DNA of 64,000 bases from Spartobacteria bacterium (GTDB taxonomy: Bacteria; Verrucomicrobiota; Verrucomicrobiia; Chthoniobacterales; UBA10450): assembly GCA_003134785.1 (NCBI GenBank), contig PLCN01000019.1:186001-250000 (forward strand), read 5' to 3'. Shown one piece after another: positions 1-8,865 of the stretch (the first letter of the stretch is position 1; every line of letters starts with the position of its first letter). The notes beneath the pieces were generated by a model, which saw nothing but the letters and a program-made list of their open reading frames with translations, was not told the DNA's origin and ran no database searches. A program made the position numbers and the translations under genes.

Positions 1-824
1 CGAAGGTGATGTACCTTTCCAGCGAACTTTTCATCAACGAATTCATCGACGCCATCCAGCACAACAATCTGGTCAAGTTTCGCAAACGTTACCGGCAGGC
101 GGATCTGCTTCTGATCGACGACATCCAATTCCTCGGCGGCAAAGAGCGATCGCAGGAGGAATTTTTCCACACCTTCAATACGCTCTTCGACGGGCATAAA
201 CAGATTGTCCTCTCGAGCGACCGGCCGCCTTCGGAAATTGCGAATCTCGAGCACCGGCTCGTCTCGCGTTTTGAATGGGGGCTCACGGCGGAGTTGCAGC
301 CGCCCGACGTGGAAACGCGCATGGCGATCCTGCGCAAGAAAGCGCACACGCTCGACATCAAGCTTCGCGACGAGACTTTCGAGTTTCTGGCCACGCGCAT
401 TCGCACGAACGTCCGCCGCCTCGAAGGCGCGCTCATGCGCGTCGCGTCGTTCGCTTCCCTCAGCGCCGGCAAAGAGCTGACCAACGAGGTGGTCGAGCAT
501 CTGTTGAAGGATATTCTTCAGGAAGAGGCGCGGCACGCGATCACGATCGAGCAGATTCAGCGGCGTGTGGCGGAACATTACGATGTGCGTCTCGCCGATA
601 TGACGAGCAAGCGCCGGCCGGCCAACATCGCGTTCCCGCGGCAAATCGCGATGTATCTGGCGCGCGAATTGACCAAGGCGTCGCTCAACGAAATCGGCGA
701 CGCTTTCGGCGGACGCGATCACGGCACCGTGCTCCACGCGTGCAAACTCGTGAAGCGCCGCATGCAGGAGCAGGACAACCTTCGGCAAACGATCTCATTC
801 ATCGACAGCGCGCTGAAGCGTTGA
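1..824 (+). CDS. dnaA: Chromosomal replication initiator DnaA (5' end outside window)
   Basis: This is the C-terminal 60% or so of DnaA, the AAA+ protein that opens oriC. The frame is open to the left edge (codons start at base 3), so the true start lies outside. What remains has the Walker B segment LLLIDDIQF, sensor-1 SSDRPP, the RLVSRF arginine-finger motif and the arginine-rich sensor-2 region (RTNVRRLEGAL). It ends in the domain IV helix-turn-helix with the DnaA signature around GGRDHGTVLHACK. Motifs and order are normal. dnaN follows after 83 bp, the common dnaA-dnaN arrangement. No DnaA-box cluster (TTATCCACA-like) is visible in the gap, so the origin, if near, is upstream of the window. 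Confidence 0.97.
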   Translation, partial: KVMYLSSELFINEFIDAIQHNNLVKFRKRYRQADLLLIDDIQFLGGKERSQEEFFHTFNTLFDGHKQIVLSSDRPPSEIANLEHRLVSRFEWGLTAELQPPDVETRMAILRKKAHTLDIKLRDETFEFLATRIRTNVRRLEGALMRVASFASLSAGKELTNEVVEHLLKDILQEEARHAITIEQIQRRVAEHYDVRLADMTSKRRPANIAFPRQIAMYLARELTKASLNEIGDAFGGRDHGTVLHACKLVKRRMQEQDNLRQTISFIDSALKR

Positions 825-907
825 TGATGAATTTCGGCGACGCAGGAAACGAGATTGCGGTTGCCGAATAAAATCGTAAGCCTTACATCTTAGCTTTCCG
901 TACCCGC

Positions 908-2005
908 ATGAAATTCAGCGTCACGAAAGAAAAATTACTCGAAGGTTTAGCGCAGGTGCAGAACGTCGTCAGCACGCGCACGACACTTCCGATTCTTTCC
1001 AACGTTCTATTGCAGGCCAAGGGAAACGAGGTTCATCTAACCACGACCGATCTCGATGTCGGCGTCCGCGGAAGTTTCGAAGCAAGCGTCGAGAAAGAAG
1101 GCGCGACCACGCTGCCGGCGCGACGGCTCTTCACCATTATCCGCGAGCTGCCCTCGAGCGAAGTTCAAGTCGAAGTCGACGGGAAAAACGCCGCGTCGAT
1201 TCGAAGCGGCCAGAGCTTTTTCAAAATCCTCGGTCTGCCCGAAGAAGAGTTTCCGCCCCTGCCGAAGTTCGACAGCGCGAAAGTGATCACGATTCGGCAA
1301 AAGGATTTGCGCGACGGATTGCGGAAAACTTCCTACGCGATTTCGACGGACGAAACGCGCTACGTTTTGAACGGCCTGCTTTTCAGCCTGAAGGAAAACA
1401 AGCTCACGCTCGTGGCCACGGACGGGCGGCGTCTGGCGATGGTGGACATCGAGCTGGAATTTCCGCGCAGCCACGAGGCCGATATCATCGTGCCGACGAA
1501 AGCGGTGACGGAATTGCAGCGGCTGCTGACGGACGATGGCGAAGTGAAAGTCAGTGTCGGCAGCGGCCAGATCGCTTTCGATCTGAACAACACGCTGCTG
1601 GTTTCAAAGCTGATCGAAGGGAATTATCCGAATTATAAGCAGGTCATTCCTTCGGAGACGAAGGAGCGCGTCACGCTCGAGCGCGAGACGTTCCTAAATT
1701 CGTTGCGGCGCGTTTCGTTGCTCGCGAGCGACAAATCGAATTCGATCAAGCTGAATTTCACCAAGAACAATATCGACATCACGGCCAACACGCCAGAAGT
1801 CGGCGAAGCGAAAGAGTCGCTCGCGGTCGTTTACAAGGGCCGGGATTTTTCCATTGCATTCAATCCGGAATTTTTCATGGCACCGCTGCGAGCGCTAACT
1901 GAGGACGAAGTCTTTCTCGATTTGATCGATGAGATGAGTCCCGGCGTGCTGAAAATTCAGACGCCGTTTCTCTACGTGCTGATGCCGATGCGCATTAGCT
2001 CGTAA
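908..2005 (+). CDS. dnaN: DNA polymerase III beta sliding clamp
   Basis: A protein of 365 residues, the normal length for the beta clamp, the ring that tethers DNA polymerase III to DNA. It begins MKFSVTKEKL and ends with the family's typical C-terminal MPMR motif, followed by only ISS. Internal landmarks include TRTTLPILSNVLL near residue 20, FKILGLPEEEFPPLP near residue 107 and GNYPNYKQVIP near residue 237. The ATG at 908 matches the family start; no strong Shine-Dalgarno sequence precedes it. It lies just downstream of dnaA, but recF and gyrB, which often follow, do not; a palindromic repeat and an opposing glycosyltransferase operon come next. Confidence 0.97.
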   Translation: MKFSVTKEKLLEGLAQVQNVVSTRTTLPILSNVLLQAKGNEVHLTTTDLDVGVRGSFEASVEKEGATTLPARRLFTIIRELPSSEVQVEVDGKNAASIRSGQSFFKILGLPEEEFPPLPKFDSAKVITIRQKDLRDGLRKTSYAISTDETRYVLNGLLFSLKENKLTLVATDGRRLAMVDIELEFPRSHEADIIVPTKAVTELQRLLTDDGEVKVSVGSGQIAFDLNNTLLVSKLIEGNYPNYKQVIPSETKERVTLERETFLNSLRRVSLLASDKSNSIKLNFTKNNIDITANTPEVGEAKESLAVVYKGRDFSIAFNPEFFMAPLRALTEDEVFLDLIDEMSPGVLKIQTPFLYVLMPMRISS

Positions 2006-2027
2006 GGGCGTTTTTGCTCAAGCGCGT

Positions 2028-2147
2028 GTCATCCCGAGCCGCGCAGACGGCGAGGGACCTCGCAACTGGCAATGGTGGCCTCCCCGAGGAGTGTGACGGA
2101 ATTTGCATTAGGGAGGTCCCTCGTCATCTACGCGACTCGGGATGACA
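2028..2147. repeat. Family A palindromic repeat, copy 1
   Basis: An imperfect inverted repeat. The left arm begins GTCATCCCGAGC and continues GCAGACGGCGAGGGACCTCG; the right arm is its near complement and ends GCGACTCGGGATGAC. The middle differs from the other copies. It fills the gap between the convergent 3' ends of dnaN and the GT9 operon, so it may fold in RNA and serve as a two-way terminator; that role is inferred. Related copies are at 8105, 16772, 26783 and 47314. Confidence 0.85.
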
Positions 2148-2165
2148 ACCCCGCACCGTCCGCCA

Positions 2166-3080
2166 TCAGTGCTCCATGGCAGTGATCACGCTATCGATAG
2201 CGAGCAAGCGAAGGTTTTTATCCGACGCTTGGATCACGGTCACGTTTTTATTCGGCGGCGCCCACACTGCTGAATCGGTCGGACCGAAAAGCAATATGCA
2301 GCGCGCGCCAACCGCAGCCGCGATGTGTGAAATCCCGCTGTCATGGCCGATGAAGCTCGCGCCTTCGAACAATGCGGCGAGTTGCGGGAGAGGAAGATTT
2401 TTCGCGCATTGGATCGGCTTCTCTTTCCAAGCCGCCTCCAGCAGCCGCACCCGCTCTTCATCCGCTGCGCCAGACACGACGACAACTTTGCGATTAGTTG
2501 CGAATAGATGTTCCCCAAGTTCGCGCCACTTCTCGATCGGCCAGTTTTTTGTTTCGCTGCCGCTGCCCGGATGCAGCGCGATGATGGGATCGATGATATC
2601 GCCCAGGAAATCTCGCGCGAACTCGCGATCCGTTTCCGTTGGATAAATTCTCGCGGCCGGATCTTCCAAATGCAGTCCCAGCTTTTCGAGCGGTCGCGCG
2701 AGTTGACGGGCGGCATGCTCGTGCTCGCTCAACTTTGCTGGGCCCGCGACAAATGACTTGATGCCGCAACGCGTCAGATTGGCCGCAAAGATTCCATCCG
2801 GATCGAAGAGATAGCTCACGATCAAATCAAAGCTGCCGAAGTAATCGCTCAGTTCGAATGGAAGCTCGCCATGCTTCGCGAAGAAGGATGCGAGCGGCCC
2901 ATACTCAATCGAGCGAATCGCGTCCGCGTAATAGCGCTTCTCCGCCAACGCGACGATGTGCGGGTACCCGAGGATCTCGAGACGAGCGTTTGGGAACCGG
3001 TCTCGCAGCAGCTTGATCGCCGGCAGCGTGAGAACGAAGTCTCCGATCGCCCCGCCGCGAATGACGAGAATGCGGTTCAA
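2166..3080 (-). CDS. Glycosyltransferase family 9 (heptosyltransferase-like)
   Basis: A GT9 family protein of about 304 residues, related to ADP-heptose:LPS heptosyltransferases, which transfer heptose to the LPS inner core on the cytoplasmic face of the inner membrane. It shows the N-terminal nucleotide-sugar fold start RILVIRGGAIGDFVLTLP, the mid-protein HPGSGSETKNWP and the C-terminal GHDSGISHIAAAVG motif with DSG and the following His. The acceptor cannot be named. Two starts are possible: GTG at 3098 or TTG at 3080. I prefer TTG, because it begins exactly where family members begin and overlaps the upstream stop by four bases (TTGA). It is the last gene of the miaB operon. Confidence 0.85.
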   Translation of the reverse strand: MNRILVIRGGAIGDFVLTLPAIKLLRDRFPNARLEILGYPHIVALAEKRYYADAIRSIEYGPLASFFAKHGELPFELSDYFGSFDLIVSYLFDPDGIFAANLTRCGIKSFVAGPAKLSEHEHAARQLARPLEKLGLHLEDPAARIYPTETDREFARDFLGDIIDPIIALHPGSGSETKNWPIEKWRELGEHLFATNRKVVVVSGAADEERVRLLEAAWKEKPIQCAKNLPLPQLAALFEGASFIGHDSGISHIAAAVGARCILLFGPTDSAVWAPPNKNVTVIQASDKNLRLLAIDSVITAMEH

Positions 3081-3628
3081 TACCGCGTGACCGCGCACGC
3101 GAGGATGGCCGCGCCGTAGAGCAGAGCGAGACCGTGCGTCAGGCGCCAGCGCGCCGTTGTCCTCGCACTCCAGTTAACCTGGTCGCGCATCAGATACGGC
3201 ATCGTCACCCAAAACAATCCGATGACGATTAACAGATAGGCGAACACCGTCACGAGAAGCCGGCTTGTTTCGCCCCGGAAGAAAGCGGCATCGAGCAGCG
3301 GTTCCGCGGCCAGGAGGAAGAAAATGCCCAGCGCGCGGACGGCGAGAAATTCGTCTACGAATTTCAGGACCAGGAAAAATCCGATCGGAAGAAACATGAG
3401 CAACGGCTTCCGGAACCCGGAGAACTCTCCCATTTCCATGGTTGCGAGAAGCCAGAAGCTCCAAAAGAAATCGATCGTCAAGATGACGACGCCGCCGACG
3501 CGGGAACGAGGCAGGCGCTGGGCGAAACCGCGCGAGAGATCGGGCTTAATCAAGCCGGATACGCTGACGAGCAATAGGAAGAGACCGGCAATGAAACCAG
3601 CTGCCTGGAGCGATAAGTGATAGATCAT
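3077..3628 (-). CDS. Multi-pass membrane protein of unknown function
   Basis: A 183-residue hydrophobic protein with about five or six predicted transmembrane segments (for example around residues 8-26, 46-62, 75-90, 98-112, 125-145 and 165-180). I recognise no family motif. The start overlaps the miaB stop by four bases (ATGA at 3625-3628), and its own stop overlaps the start of the GT9 gene, so the three genes are almost certainly co-transcribed and translationally coupled. A role in the envelope is suggested only by topology and by the glycosyltransferase next to it. Confidence 0.75.
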   Translation of the reverse strand: MIYHLSLQAAGFIAGLFLLLVSVSGLIKPDLSRGFAQRLPRSRVGGVVILTIDFFWSFWLLATMEMGEFSGFRKPLLMFLPIGFFLVLKFVDEFLAVRALGIFFLLAAEPLLDAAFFRGETSRLLVTVFAYLLIVIGLFWVTMPYLMRDQVNWSARTTARWRLTHGLALLYGAAILACAVTRY

Positions 3629-5004
3629 GCGAAAGCCGGAGAGGAGGTTTGCACGAGCGGCGTTCCATACAAGCTGAATCCATTCGCCTGTTGCACGCTG
3701 ACCGGAAAGATTTGACCGACGTGCTCCGGTTCTCCCTCGAAGACGACGATCTTGTTCGTGCGCGTTCGTCCCATGAGCCGCGCGGGATTCGTTCGGCTTT
3801 GACCTTCGCAGAGAATCTCGACCTCGCGGCCAACCAGACGCTCATTAGCCCGGTGCGCGGACGCATCCACCACCGCGAGTAAATCCTGATTGCGGGCTTC
3901 TTTCACGCGTTCGTCTATCTGCGGAATCATCGTGGCCGCGGGCGTGCCGCTCCGGGTCGAGTAGCGAAAAATGAAAGCGTTATCGAATTGAATCTGCTCC
4001 ACCAACTCCCGCGTTTGGGCGTAGTCGTCGTCGTTCTCGCCGGGAAAGCCGACGATCACATCCGTGGTGATGGCGATTTCGTCCCGCGCTTGTCGGATCC
4101 GATCGACCAGCGATCGGTATTTCTCGGCGGTGTAGGGCCGGTGCATCGCCTTCAGAATCCGGTTCGATCCAGATTGAAGCGGGAGATGGACGTGCTCGGC
4201 GAGCTTGGGCAAATCGGCCAGGGCTTGGAGAAGATCGGCACGAAATCCGATTGGATGCGGAGAGGTGAAGCGGAGCCGTTCCAGACCATTGATTTCATGC
4301 ACGGCCTCGAGCAATTGCACGAAAGCGCTCTTGCCCCTCGCCTTCGCAAATTCGTGCCGGCCATAGAGATTCACGATCTGTCCGAGAAGCGTCACTTCCT
4401 TGACGCCGCGCGCGACTAGTTCTCTCACCTCGCGCACAATTTCCTCGATTGAGCGGCTGCGCTCGGCGCCGCGCGTGCGCGGGACGATGCAAAAGGTGCA
4501 ATGCATGTTGCAGCCTTGCATGATGGAAACGAACGCCGTCGCCTGCCGCTGTTTCAGCTCGTGATCGCGAATGGTCTCGGCCGAACCGGATTCTTCCTCA
4601 GTGTCGCAAATCGAAAAGCGCGGGTCATCCATTAGCCGCGCCCGTTTCTTTTCGAGCAGTTCTTCAACGTAATCCGCTACGCGATGAAATTTTTGGGTGC
4701 CGACCACGAGATCCAGGTGAGGCATGCCGGCGAAAAGCGCATCACCTCGCGCCTGCGCCATGCAGCCGAGAAAGCCGAAGACGACTTCCGGCCGGCGCTT
4801 TGCGATCTGGCCTAGCATGCCCATTTTTCCCAGCGCCTTCTGATCGGCCATGTCGCGAACGCTGCACGTATTTAAGAGGACGACGTCCGCCTCGGTCTCA
4901 TGCGCCGCGCGCTCGTACCCGCGCGCGACCAGCGAATGAGCGACCTGCTCGGAATCGCGCTCGTTCATCTGGCAGCCGTAGGTTTTGATAAAAAATTTTG
5001 GCAT
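3625..5004 (-). CDS. miaB: tRNA-2-methylthio-N6-dimethylallyladenosine synthase MiaB
   Basis: A radical-SAM methylthiotransferase that adds the 2-methylthio group to isopentenyl-adenosine 37 of tRNA. At 459 residues it has the family length. The N-terminal UPF0004 domain starts KFFIKTYGCQMNERDS and carries the first cluster's cysteines (CQM, NTCSVRD, GFLGCMAQ). The radical-SAM domain has the CxxxCxxC motif in GCNMHCTFCIVPRTRG, and the C-terminus is a TRAM domain. The frame is open further upstream to 5166, but ATG 5004 is the family start; the extra sequence covers a palindromic repeat. It is the first gene of a three-gene overlapping operon. Confidence 0.96.
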   Translation of the reverse strand: MPKFFIKTYGCQMNERDSEQVAHSLVARGYERAAHETEADVVLLNTCSVRDMADQKALGKMGMLGQIAKRRPEVVFGFLGCMAQARGDALFAGMPHLDLVVGTQKFHRVADYVEELLEKKRARLMDDPRFSICDTEEESGSAETIRDHELKQRQATAFVSIMQGCNMHCTFCIVPRTRGAERSRSIEEIVREVRELVARGVKEVTLLGQIVNLYGRHEFAKARGKSAFVQLLEAVHEINGLERLRFTSPHPIGFRADLLQALADLPKLAEHVHLPLQSGSNRILKAMHRPYTAEKYRSLVDRIRQARDEIAITTDVIVGFPGENDDDYAQTRELVEQIQFDNAFIFRYSTRSGTPAATMIPQIDERVKEARNQDLLAVVDASAHRANERLVGREVEILCEGQSRTNPARLMGRTRTNKIVVFEGEPEHVGQIFPVSVQQANGFSLYGTPLVQTSSPAFA

Positions 5005-5054
5005 CGAAGAGCGGAATTGTGACACAGAGCAGCAGAGCGCGCTAGAACGACCGA

Positions 5055-5123
5055 AATGTAGAGACGCTGGTGCCAGGCGCCTAATCACTAGAAACAGGCG
5101 CTTGGCACAAGCGTCTCTACATT
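5055..5123. repeat. Family B hairpin repeat, copy 1
   Basis: Two 28-bp arms (5055-5082 and 5096-5123) are inverted complements at 26 of 28 positions, with a 13-bp loop. The arms read AATGTAGAGACGC and then TGGTGCCAGGCGCCT. It lies between the divergently transcribed miaB and mtnP, where it would be transcribed into a strong hairpin in either 5' leader. A related copy follows folD at 10416. Confidence 0.85.
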
Positions 5124-5165
5124 CGCCTTCCCATTCTCTCGCCCTTTCAGATTTAATTGCGCGCA

Positions 5166-6035
5166 ATGAGTGAAGAAGAACCAGCGATCGGCATCATCGG
5201 AGGGAGCGGCCTTTACCAGATGGAAGGCGTCGAACAACCAACCGAGCAACGCGTCGAGACGCCGTTTGGGGATCCGTCCGATGCGATCGTCGGAGGGCAG
5301 ATGCATGGACGGCAGGTTTATTTCCTGCCCCGGCACGGGCGCGGACACCGGTTGCTTCCGCACGAACTGAATCATCGCGCGAACATTTATGCGCTCCGGT
5401 CCCTCAATGTTCGCTGGATCATTTGCGTGACCGCGGTCGGCAGCTTGCAGGAAAAATATGCGCCGCGCGATGTGTTCCTGCCTTCTCAATTTTTCGACCG
5501 GACGAGCCGGCGCACGGAGCACACATTTTTCGGAGCCGGCATCGCGGCGCATGTGAGCTTTGCCGAACCGATCTCGACGAACTTGCGCCAGATCCTGGCG
5601 GAGTCCGTGCGCGAGCTAGGCGTCAAAGTCCACAACGGCGGAACCTACGTGAACATGGACGGACCGGCTTTTTCGACGCGGGCGGAATCGGAACTGAACC
5701 GCCGGCACGGTTTCGACGTAATCGGAATGACCAACCTCCCCGAAGCAAAGCTGGCGCGCGAGGCCGAGATTGCGCTCGCGACCATGGCAATGATCACCGA
5801 TTACGATTGCTGGAAGGTGGAAGAAGAACCGGTCTCCGCCCACACCGTTTTTGAGCATGTGATCGCGAACGCCGAGACCGCGAAAAAAATCCTGGCCGAG
5901 GTTATTCCGCGCCTTCCGTCCGAACCAAACTGGCCGGAGCATCGGGCCCTCGATTCTGCCCTTGTGACAGAGCAGAAGCTCTGGCCCGCGGCCACGAGAG
6001 AAAAATTAAGGGCTATTTTAGAGCGATTTCCCTAG
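5166..6035 (+). CDS. mtnP: S-methyl-5'-thioadenosine phosphorylase
   Basis: A 289-residue purine phosphorylase of the MTAP/PNP-2 type, which splits 5'-methylthioadenosine into adenine and methylthioribose-1-phosphate in methionine salvage. Visible motifs are the phosphate-binding IGIIGGSGLY at the N-terminus, PRHGRGH near residue 60, NHRANIYALRSL, TAVGSL, and the substrate-pocket block GMTNLPEAKLAREAEI with the Met typical of this family. TTG at 5157 is an upstream alternative, but ATG 5166 fits the family better. No other methionine-salvage gene is adjacent; an amidohydrolase of the MTA/SAH deaminase class is at 20.1 kb. Confidence 0.92.
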   Translation: MSEEEPAIGIIGGSGLYQMEGVEQPTEQRVETPFGDPSDAIVGGQMHGRQVYFLPRHGRGHRLLPHELNHRANIYALRSLNVRWIICVTAVGSLQEKYAPRDVFLPSQFFDRTSRRTEHTFFGAGIAAHVSFAEPISTNLRQILAESVRELGVKVHNGGTYVNMDGPAFSTRAESELNRRHGFDVIGMTNLPEAKLAREAEIALATMAMITDYDCWKVEEEPVSAHTVFEHVIANAETAKKILAEVIPRLPSEPNWPEHRALDSALVTEQKLWPAATREKLRAILERFP

Positions 6036-6087
6036 CGGGGGCGTGGCTCGCAGAGATGAGTCGCAGATAGGCCAACAAAAATCGTAC

Positions 6088-6120
6088 TTGCCAACTGGAA
6101 TTAAAATATAGTAATTATAA
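6088..6120 (+). promoter_or_regulatory. Possible promoter of the small lipoprotein gene
   Basis: An unusually A/T-rich patch in a GC-rich background contains TTGCCA at 6088-6093 and TATAGT/TTATAA-like hexamers at about 6107-6120. The spacing to the best -10 candidate is not ideal, so this is a suggestion only. Confidence 0.3.
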
Positions 6121-6169
6121 AGACCGTCGGCAGAAACCCGACTTTAATGCTTCCACGGAGTTCCTAAAA

Positions 6170-6427
6170 ATGATGACCAAAATTGCCGCTTGTTTGCTCA
6201 CCGTCGGTCTAATGACCGCGTGCGAAACGACTAAAACGACAAAGCGCGAGACACTGCGCGAGATGACCACGCGCTACGCAAGCAACGACAGCGCATCATC
6301 GACCGAACCGGCCCCGCCGGCAGAAGGTCCAGAAGATATCCCAGCCGAACGTCCATCGGATCCGCTTCGGAATCCGGCGCTCGTGCCATCGCCTTTGCTT
6401 CGGACAAACGCGGTCGGCAGCCCGTAA
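6170..6427 (+). CDS. Small predicted lipoprotein of unknown function
   Basis: An 85-residue protein (83 if the second Met is used). The N-terminal signal sequence ends in a lipobox, LMTAC, with the lipidated Cys near residue 18. The rest is hydrophilic, rich in Thr, Ser, Pro and Glu, with a PAPPAEGP linker, and has no recognisable domain. It has one of the clearest ribosome-binding sites in the window: GGAG at 6157-6160, nine bases before the ATG. Likely periplasm-facing and membrane-anchored. Confidence 0.7.
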   Translation: MMTKIAACLLTVGLMTACETTKTTKRETLREMTTRYASNDSASSTEPAPPAEGPEDIPAERPSDPLRNPALVPSPLLRTNAVGSP

Positions 6428-6685
6428 TCGTCCGCCGGTCCGTTTCTAGTTGATTGCGTAGCGCGCCAGCGCCGCGCGGGATGCTAGAATTGCGATTCGT
6501 CGTGCGCGGAAACCGTGATTCGGAGCCGCCGGGAGGCGATTTAGCCATGGTCGGATAAATCGCGCTGGTCGCCAACGGTCCAAACTTCAGGCTCCTGCGC
6601 GCTGCCGGTCTCACAAGTTTGCGATTGAGCGCGCAGCGCCTGCGATTGCTCGTGAAAAAATCTTCCATCCCTGGGGATCGAAACG
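6428..6685. other. Intergenic gap with no recognised feature
   Basis: About 260 bases between the lipoprotein gene and the end of the convergent carboxypeptidase gene. I see no RNA gene, no repeat from the families found elsewhere and no credible coding sequence. The reading frames that cross it lack recognisable protein motifs. Confidence 0.5.
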
Positions 6686-7594
6686 CTACATCCAAAGTCC
6701 CCACGAAAGCAGTGCGGAGGCGTCCTGCCAAACGCCGGCTTTGCTGTCGCCGAGCACGACCACGATAATGTCGCGTCCCGGCCGGGCGCCGCTTGCGATC
6801 AAACAATGGCCCGCCGCTTCCGTGTAACCGGTTTTCATCCCGTTGCAGTATGGCAGCCGTCGCAAAACTTTGTTGGTATTTTCGAGCTGGCGCGTTCGGC
6901 CATTCGCGTATCGGAAAATCAACTGCGGCAGGCAGACGATGGAACGAATGGTAGGGTTTGCGTAGGCGGCCTTGGCTATAATAGAGAGGTCGCGGGCCGT
7001 CGAATATTGGCCAGAAATCGGAAGACCGTTCGGATTCAGGAAATGCGAATGGGTCGCACCAAGCTGGAGCGCTTTTTGGTTCATCACCTCCGCGAACGCT
7101 TCCACGCTTCCGGCCGAATCGCGCGCAAGACAGCGAGCGACGTCGTTAGGGCTTTTCACTAGCAGCGCGCGCAACAAATCGATCCGTTGATAAGTGTCGC
7201 CGGGTTTGATGTTCAGCTTGACCGGCTCGGCCAGAGTATCGACCGCTTCCACCACCACCTGCCGATCAAGAAAACCCCGCTCTGCCACGATGAGTGCGGT
7301 CAATAGTTTCTGCGTGCTCGCCGCGGCTCGTGGCTCGTCCGCGTTCTTTTCATAAAAAATTTCGCCGCTCCGCGCGTCGATCACCATCACGCAGGCCGCA
7401 CGTGTGACCGGGGCAATCTTCGAAAACGTGGGTGGGACTTCAGGAGTCGGCTGGCCTTTTGTCAGCCACGCGGGGGCGTCTGGAATTCCACCGGGACGGA
7501 CGGGCTTGAAATCTTGTTTTGGTTTCGCGGCGATGCAGGACAGCGCAAATAAGATCGTGCAAACGAGTGCGGTCCATTCGCGTGGGCGTCTCAT
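6686..7594 (-). CDS. D-alanyl-D-alanine carboxypeptidase (peptidase S11)
   Basis: A 302-residue periplasmic serine DD-peptidase that trims the terminal D-Ala of peptidoglycan stem peptides. All three active-site motifs are present: SxxK as STQK (near residue 92), SxN as SPN (near 153) and KTG in GMKTGYTEAAG (near 257). A signal peptide occupies the first 22 residues or so. The protein ends soon after the catalytic domain (LSWGLWM), so it lacks the C-terminal beta-domain and amphipathic membrane anchor of PBP5/DacA. It may be soluble or held by its uncleaved signal. Confidence 0.9.
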   Translation of the reverse strand: MRRPREWTALVCTILFALSCIAAKPKQDFKPVRPGGIPDAPAWLTKGQPTPEVPPTFSKIAPVTRAACVMVIDARSGEIFYEKNADEPRAAASTQKLLTALIVAERGFLDRQVVVEAVDTLAEPVKLNIKPGDTYQRIDLLRALLVKSPNDVARCLARDSAGSVEAFAEVMNQKALQLGATHSHFLNPNGLPISGQYSTARDLSIIAKAAYANPTIRSIVCLPQLIFRYANGRTRQLENTNKVLRRLPYCNGMKTGYTEAAGHCLIASGARPGRDIIVVVLGDSKAGVWQDASALLSWGLWM

Positions 7595-7645
7595 GGGCAG
7601 GAACTTAGCGGCAGAATTTTCGGGCGCGCAAGCGATTGAATGCGG

Positions 7646-8032
7646 CTATTTGTCCGATCCGCGCTGAATCAACTCGATCTCGTAGCCTTCCGGCGCATCG
7701 ATGAAAGCAATCGCGCCCTCCTTGCCATTCGGGTGCGGGCCGTCCGAAAGCGGATAACCTTTTTTCGCGGATTCACGCGCGAATTCTTCGATATCCTCGA
7801 CCTCGAAAGCCAGGTGAGTCAGATCCGGACCAACGACGACCGGTCCACTTTCATCGAACTTGCAGATTTCGATTTCTTCTTCGCTGTCGGGCGCCTTGAA
7901 AAAAACCAATTGCGAACCGCGGCCCGAAGTATGGCGCCGCGTTTCCTGCAGACCAAGCACGTCCCGATAGAAGGAAACTGTCTTTTCCAGATCGGTCACG
8001 CGATAGCGAGTGTGGAGAAGCTTCTTAATCAT
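7646..8032 (-). CDS. VOC / glyoxalase I-like protein
   Basis: A 128-residue vicinal-oxygen-chelate fold protein, close to lactoylglutathione lyase (GloA). It has the paired beta-alpha-beta-beta-beta modules: LLHTRYRVTDLEKTVSFYRD at the start, LTHLAFEVEDIEEFA in the middle and DAPEGYEIELIQ at the end. The likely metal ligands are His in LLHTR, Glu in the first module, His in LTHLAF and Glu in YEIELIQ, the glyoxalase I set. Whether it acts on methylglyoxal adducts is not proven; the VOC family is broad. Confidence 0.8.
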   Translation of the reverse strand: MIKKLLHTRYRVTDLEKTVSFYRDVLGLQETRRHTSGRGSQLVFFKAPDSEEEIEICKFDESGPVVVGPDLTHLAFEVEDIEEFARESAKKGYPLSDGPHPNGKEGAIAFIDAPEGYEIELIQRGSDK

Positions 8033-8104
8033 TGCGCCACTAATTGCGCGTGCTGGCGGGGAATTTCAAACGCAAATGGCGCTTTGATGAGAGCGTGCCC
8101 GATT

Positions 8105-8260
8105 GTCATCCCGAGCCGCGCAGACGGCGAGGGACCTCACAATTGTTCGTTCGCCCGCTTGGACAAAGGACACGTTGCTCCTGCTTGCGACGGTCTAGGG
8201 CGCAAGCTAATCCGCCCAGCGAGCGTGAGGTCCCTCGCCGTCTGCGCCGCTCGGGATGAC
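8105..8260. repeat. Family A palindromic repeat, copy 2
   Basis: Both arms match copy 1: GTCATCCCGAGC with GCAGACGGCGAGGGACCTCA on the left, and GGTCCCTCGCCGTCTGCG ending CTCGGGATGAC on the right. The intervening 80 bp include a segment (CAAGCTA then CCGC) also seen in copy 4. It sits between the divergent VOC gene and ubiX, so here it is in 5' regions rather than between 3' ends. Confidence 0.85.
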
Positions 8261-8295
8261 TAGTGTTTGCTCGCCGAATGTGATTCCTTAGGCCG

Positions 8296-8865
8296 ATGAA
8301 ACTCGTCATCGCCGCGACAGGCGCCAGCGGCACGATTTACCTGCAACGCTTGCTCGCGCAAATTGATTGCGCCGCGAACGAGGTCCACCTCGTCCTGAGC
8401 GGCCACGCGAAACAAGTCGCGGCGCAGGAAGTCGACGAGCTGCTCGTTCCATCCGGCGTGTTGGAGCACGGGGAGAACGATCTCAACGTCCCATTCGTCA
8501 GCGGCTCGGCGCGCTTCGACGCCATGGTGATCGTTCCCTGCTCGATGGCAACACTTGGCCGCATCGCGTCGGGATGCAGCGACACGGCGCTTCTGCGCGC
8601 GGCGGATGTTTTTTTGAAGGAACGCCGCAAATTGATCCTGGTGCCGCGCGAAACGCCGTGGAGTTTGATTCATGCGCGGAATGTCGTGACCCTTCTGGAA
8701 GCCGGCGCCATTCTGCTCCCCGCGATCCCGTCGTTCTACAGCCGCCCGGATTCCGTCGAGGCCGTTGCCGATACGGTGGTCTGGCGCATCCTCGATCAAC
8801 TCGGTCTTCCGAATCCTTCCGCCTACCGCTGGCGCGACGGCGCTGCGAACAGACAGCAAAAGTGA
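8296..8865 (+). CDS. ubiX: Flavin prenyltransferase UbiX
   Basis: A 189-residue UbiX/Pad1-type enzyme that attaches a dimethylallyl group to FMN to make prenylated FMN, the cofactor of UbiD decarboxylases. The N-terminal FMN-binding MKLVIAATGASGTIY, the central VPCSMATLGRIASG loop and the C-terminal half with VPRETPWSLIHARN, RNVVTLLEAGAILLPA and PSFYSRP are all typical. No ubiD is visible here. Its stop overlaps the GTG of the acyltransferase gene (GTGA at 8862-8865), so the two are translationally coupled. Confidence 0.94.
   Translation: MKLVIAATGASGTIYLQRLLAQIDCAANEVHLVLSGHAKQVAAQEVDELLVPSGVLEHGENDLNVPFVSGSARFDAMVIVPCSMATLGRIASGCSDTALLRAADVFLKERRKLILVPRETPWSLIHARNVVTLLEAGAILLPAIPSFYSRPDSVEAVADTVVWRILDQLGLPNPSAYRWRDGAANRQQK

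Noticed and set aside
825-907. Replication origin between dnaA and dnaN
   Set aside because: The 83-bp gap has no cluster of DnaA boxes and no AT-rich unwinding region.
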